This document shows, piece by piece, positions 6,281 through 8,666 of a DNA stretch of 8,666 bases. A program made the translations under genes and the position numbers. A model generated the notes under the pieces. That model was given only the letters and a program-made list of their open reading frames with translations. It did no database searches and was not told the origin of the DNA. The stretch lies in assembly GCA_021780395.1 (NCBI GenBank), contig JAJXYU010000175.1, forward strand, positions 1 to 8,666, written 5' to 3'. The DNA comes from Pseudomonadota bacterium (GTDB lineage: Bacteria > Pseudomonadota > Gammaproteobacteria > Steroidobacterales > Steroidobacteraceae). Within the stretch, counting starts at the first letter, position 1, and the number at the start of each line of letters is the position of its first letter.

Positions 6281-7609
6281 ATGTCGCAAATGACCCCCCG
6301 CGAGATCGTCGAGGAACTCGACAAGCACATCGTCGGCCAGCACGACGCGAAGAGGGCGGTCGCGATCGCGCTGCGCAATCGCTGGCGGCGCGGCCGTGTC
6401 GACCCGGCGCTACGCGCCGAGATCACCCCGAAGAACATCCTAATGATTGGCCCGACCGGTGTCGGCAAGACCGAGATCGCGCGCCGCCTGGCGAAGCTCG
6501 CGCAGGCACCGTTCCTGAAGGTCGAGGCGACGAAATTCACCGAAGTGGGCTACGTCGGTCGCGAAGTCGATTCCATCGTCCGCGATCTGGTGGAGATCGC
6601 GGTCAAGACCACGCGCGAACGGGAGGTCGAACGGGTGCGTTACCGCGCCGCCGATGCCGCGGAGGAACGGCTGCTCGATGCGTTGTTGCCGAGTGCGCGG
6701 ACGGACGGACCGGCCGATTCATCGCCGCGCGATCCGGAGACCCGGCAACGGCTGCGCAAGATGCTGCGCGAGCACGCGCTCGACGACCGGGAGGTCGAGA
6801 TCGAGGTGCGCACCCCGACCACGGGCGTCGAGATCATGGCGCCGCCCGGGATGGAGGAGATGACGCAGCAATTGCAGTCGATGTTCCAGAATCTCGGCGG
6901 CGGACGCCCCCGTCAACGCAAGTTGAAGATCCCGGAGGCGCTGAAGCTCCTGACCGAGGAGGAAGCGGCCAAGATGATCGATGAGGAGGATCTCAAGACC
7001 CGCGCGGTGCAGAACGCCGAGCAGAATGGGATCGTGTTCATCGACGAGATCGACAAGATCGCCCGCCGCCAGGAAACCGCCGGTGCGGACGTGTCCCGTG
7101 AAGGCGTCCAGCGCGACCTCTTGCCGCTGGTCGAGGGCTGCACCGTGAACACCAAGTACGGCGCGGTGAAGACCGACCACGTGCTGTTCATCGCGTCGGG
7201 CGCGTTCCACATGTCGAAACCCTCCGACCTGATCCCGGAACTGCAGGGCCGGCTGCCGATCCGCGTCGAGCTGCGGTCGCTGTCGGTCGAGGACTTCGTA
7301 CGGATCCTCACCGAGCCGGACGCGTCCCTGTGCCGCCAGTACGCGGCCCTGCTCGCGACGGAAGGCGTCACGCTGGAATTCGAGGCCGCCGGCGTGCGCC
7401 GCCTCGCCGAGGTCGCGTTCGAGGTCAACGAACGAACCGAGAACATCGGTGCGCGCCGCCTGCACACCGTGATGGAACGCCTGCTCGAGTCGGTGTCGTT
7501 CGAAGCCGCGGATCGCGGCGGCGCGCGGGTCGTCGTGGACCAGGAATACGTCGAGCGGCATCTCGGCGAGCTCGCCCGCGACGAGGATCTGTCGAGGTAC
7601 ATCCTGTGA
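6281..7609 (+). CDS. hslU: ATP-dependent protease ATPase subunit HslU (ClpY)
   Basis: HslU is the AAA+ hexameric unfoldase that feeds substrates into HslV. The 442-aa protein is within a residue of the E. coli length. It has Walker A GPTGVGKT (57-64), pore loop GYVG (90-93), the inserted I-domain (about 110-243) and Walker B IVFIDEID (251-258). Sensor 1 lies in FIASGAFH (303-310), the arginine finger is R324 in LQGRLPIR, and the sensor-2 Arg is R393 in [14 protein letters not shown]. The C-terminal LSRYIL is the tail that docks into HslV and activates it. GAGGAG at 6264-6269, inside the hslV 3' end, is the ribosome-binding site for the ATG at 6281. A second in-frame ATG at 6290 (MTPREIV) is an alternative. 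The stop overlaps the start of the next gene (GTGA). Confidence 0.98.
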   Translation: MSQMTPREIVEELDKHIVGQHDAKRAVAIALRNRWRRGRVDPALRAEITPKNILMIGPTGVGKTEIARRLAKLAQAPFLKVEATKFTEVGYVGREVDSIVRDLVEIAVKTTREREVERVRYRAADAAEERLLDALLPSARTDGPADSSPRDPETRQRLRKMLREHALDDREVEIEVRTPTTGVEIMAPPGMEEMTQQLQSMFQNLGGGRPRQRKLKIPEALKLLTEEEAAKMIDEEDLKTRAVQNAEQNGIVFIDEIDKIARRQETAGADVSREGVQRDLLPLVEGCTVNTKYGAVKTDHVLFIASGAFHMSKPSDLIPELQGRLPIRVELRSLSVEDFVRILTEPDASLCRQYAALLATEGVTLEFEAAGVRRLAEVAFEVNERTENIGARRLHTVMERLLESVSFEAADRGGARVVVDQEYVERHLGELARDEDLSRYIL

Positions 7610-7968
7610 GCCGGACACCGACCCCCACCGAGATCAAGCTGCGCACCGCGTCGCGCATCCTGGAGATCACGTTCGACGACGGCGCGCACTTCGAACTGCC
7701 GTTCGAGTACCTGCGCGTGTTCTCCCCGTCCGCCGAGGTCAAGGGCCACGGCGGCGGCGAAGGACTGCTCGTGACCGACAAGGAGAACGTCGGGATCCGC
7801 GGCGTGGATCCGATCGGCCAGTATGCGCTGCGCCTCAGCTTCGACGACGGTCACGATACCGGGCTGTACAGCTTTGCCCTGCTGTACGAGCTCGGACGCA
7901 ACCACGGCGCCAACTGGTCGCGCTACCTGGAGCGTTGCGCCGCGGCGGGCCGGCCGCGGCGGGTCTGA
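7606..7968 (+). CDS. DUF971 family protein
   Basis: This is a 120-aa soluble protein of the DUF971 family (the fold also found as the N-terminal domain of gamma-butyrobetaine hydroxylase and fused to some ApbC/HCF101-type Fe-S carriers). Visible family signatures are [29 protein letters not shown] (about 22-50), a glycine-rich stretch, and [16 protein letters not shown] (about 84-99). The Cys/His zinc ligands of the hydroxylase domain are absent, as is usual for stand-alone bacterial members. Its biochemical role is unknown. The GTG at 7606 overlaps the hslU stop by 4 nt (GTGA) and has GAGG 8 nt upstream, so it is translationally coupled to HslU and should share its heat-shock induction. The stop lies in the loop of a strong hairpin. 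Confidence 0.88.
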   Translation: MSRTPTPTEIKLRTASRILEITFDDGAHFELPFEYLRVFSPSAEVKGHGGGEGLLVTDKENVGIRGVDPIGQYALRLSFDDGHDTGLYSFALLYELGRNHGANWSRYLERCAAAGRPRRV

Positions 7969-7979
7969 TTCCGCGGCCG
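7951..7979 (+). repeat. Perfect 9-bp inverted repeat (hairpin) spanning the DUF971 stop
   Basis: CGGCCGCGG (7951-7959) pairs perfectly with CCGCGGCCG (7971-7979) across an 11-nt loop that holds the TGA stop (7966-7968). All 18 stem bases are G or C. No T-tract follows, so it is not a standard intrinsic terminator. It may slow or partly end transcription, or protect the 3' end of the hslVU-DUF971 message. A second weak hairpin (GCCG-AAA-CGGC, about 7976-7986) overlaps its right arm. Confidence 0.55.
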
Positions 7980-7986
7980 AAACGGC

Positions 7987-7992
7987 TACAAT
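7987..7992 (+). promoter_or_regulatory. Possible -10 box (TACAAT) for ubiE
   Basis: TACAAT matches TATAAT at five of six positions in an otherwise very GC-rich 54-nt gap. It would start transcription near 8000 with a leader of about 23 nt. The expected -35 position (about 7964-7969) falls in the hairpin loop and matches poorly, so activity might need an activator or be weak. Confidence 0.35.
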
Positions 7993-8022
7993 GACGCGTT
8001 GTCGGCGAGCGGTGAGCGCGAG

Positions 8023-8666
8023 ATGAACGAACCACGACGAACGGCCGATTTCGGCTTCGAGACGGTCGACTGGGCGGAGAAGTCCCGCCGCGTGCGGTCG
8101 GTATTCGAGAGCGTCGCCGGCAAGTACGATCTGATGAACGACCTGATGTCGTTCGGCGTGCATCGGCTCTGGAAGCGGTTCACGCTCGCGGTCGCGGGCC
8201 TGCGTCCCGGCCAGACCGCGCTCGACGTCGCCGGCGGCACCGGCGACCTCACGATCGGGCTTGCGCGCCAGGTCGGCAAGGGCGGACGCGTGATCCTCTC
8301 CGACATCAACGCGGCGATGCTGCTGCGCGGCCGCGACCGGATACTCGACCACGGGATCGCCGGCAACGTCGACTGCGTCGTCGCGAACGCCGAAGCGCTG
8401 CCGTTCGCGGACGGCGCCTTCGATTGCGTGACCATCGGCTTCGGACTGCGCAACGTCACCGACAAGGCGGCCGCGCTCGCGTCGATGCACCGGGTCCTGA
8501 AGGTCGGCGGGCAGCTCCTGGTGCTGGAATTCTCGAAGCCGACGCTGCCGGCGCTCGGCAAGGTGTACGATCTGTACTCGTTCAACGTGCTGCCCGCGCT
8601 CGGCGCCGTGGTTGCTCACGACGCACCGAGCTACCGGTACCTCGCGGAGTCGATCCGGATGCACCC
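8023..8666 (+). CDS. ubiE: Ubiquinone/menaquinone C-methyltransferase UbiE, 3'-truncated by window edge
   Basis: UbiE is the SAM-dependent C-methyltransferase of ubiquinone synthesis (and of menaquinone, where that is made). The frame is open from the ATG at 8023 to the window end, 214 codons plus two bases; about 35-40 residues are missing by comparison with E. coli UbiE (251 aa). The N-terminal [31 protein letters not shown] is typical. SAM motif I is [10 protein letters not shown] (67-76). SDIN (93-96), NAEALPF (122-128), GFGLRNVTD (139-147), LEFSKP (168-173) and [13 protein letters not shown] also match the family. GGTGAG (8011-8016) lies 6 nt before the ATG. It follows the DUF971 gene by 54 nt and may have its own promoter there. 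ubiJ and ubiB, the usual next genes, would lie beyond the edge. Confidence 0.97.
   Translation, partial: MNEPRRTADFGFETVDWAEKSRRVRSVFESVAGKYDLMNDLMSFGVHRLWKRFTLAVAGLRPGQTALDVAGGTGDLTIGLARQVGKGGRVILSDINAAMLLRGRDRILDHGIAGNVDCVVANAEALPFADGAFDCVTIGFGLRNVTDKAAALASMHRVLKVGGQLLVLEFSKPTLPALGKVYDLYSFNVLPALGAVVAHDAPSYRYLAESIRMH

Noticed and set aside
7951..7979. Intrinsic terminator after the DUF971 gene
   Set aside because: The stem is strong but no run of T follows, so only an inverted repeat is reported.
6913..8664. A 583-codon open frame on the minus strand, antisense to hslU, the DUF971 gene and ubiE
   Set aside because: It lies opposite three well-supported genes, has a composition typical of antisense frames in GC-rich DNA (Arg, His, Asp and Ser heavy) and shows no family motif.

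Overview
The window is a gene-dense, very GC-rich (about 70% by eye) stretch of bacterial chromosome. It carries housekeeping genes in an order typical of Gammaproteobacteria: dapF, a DUF484 gene, xerC, hslV, hslU, a DUF971 gene and ubiE. The dapF-DUF484-xerC order matches E. coli dapF-yigA-xerC. Following xerC directly with hslVU-DUF971-ubiE recalls Xanthomonadales, Chromatiales and related high-GC gammaproteobacteria. The lineage is an inference from gene order and composition; no rRNA or tRNA is present. I see no mobile element, CRISPR array, phage gene or obvious island.

Region 1 (1-1375, + strand) is a haem/tetrapyrrole block. It holds the C-terminal 60% of hemC, cut by the window edge, followed 5 nt later by hemD. 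hemD runs tail-to-tail into a minus-strand gene and the two coding ends overlap by 22 bp, so the usual hemX/hemY followers are absent here.

Region 2 (1354-3046, - strand) is a probable two-gene unit: an orphan ParA/MinD-type ATPase with no ParB partner, then a 2Fe-2S ferredoxin/FAD/NAD(P)H oxidoreductase of the CDP-6-deoxyglucoseen-reductase-like (AscD) family. Their joint role is unknown.

Region 3 (3047-3166) is the only divergent promoter region. It contains a perfect 12-bp inverted repeat, whose left arm covers the parA ribosome-binding and start region, and a repeated motif built on the palindrome TCGGCCGA, whose second copy runs into the dapF start codon.

Region 4 (3167-8666, + strand) is a long co-directional run. 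dapF makes meso-diaminopimelate for lysine and peptidoglycan. A DUF484 gene and xerC (chromosome dimer resolution) follow. hslV and hslU encode the two-component heat-shock protease, and a small DUF971 gene overlaps the hslU stop. ubiE (quinone methyltransferase) is cut by the right edge. A strong match to a sigma-32 heat-shock promoter overlaps the xerC stop codon 5' of hslV, so hslVU-DUF971 are probably induced separately from the xerC transcript. A 9-bp perfect hairpin at the end of the DUF971 gene and a TACAAT box separate ubiE from the protease unit.

Nothing here is clearly a new biological system. The least explained items are the orphan ParA/flavoreductase pair, the repeat-rich divergent control region, the possible CTG start of xerC, and the unknown roles of the DUF484 and DUF971 proteins.
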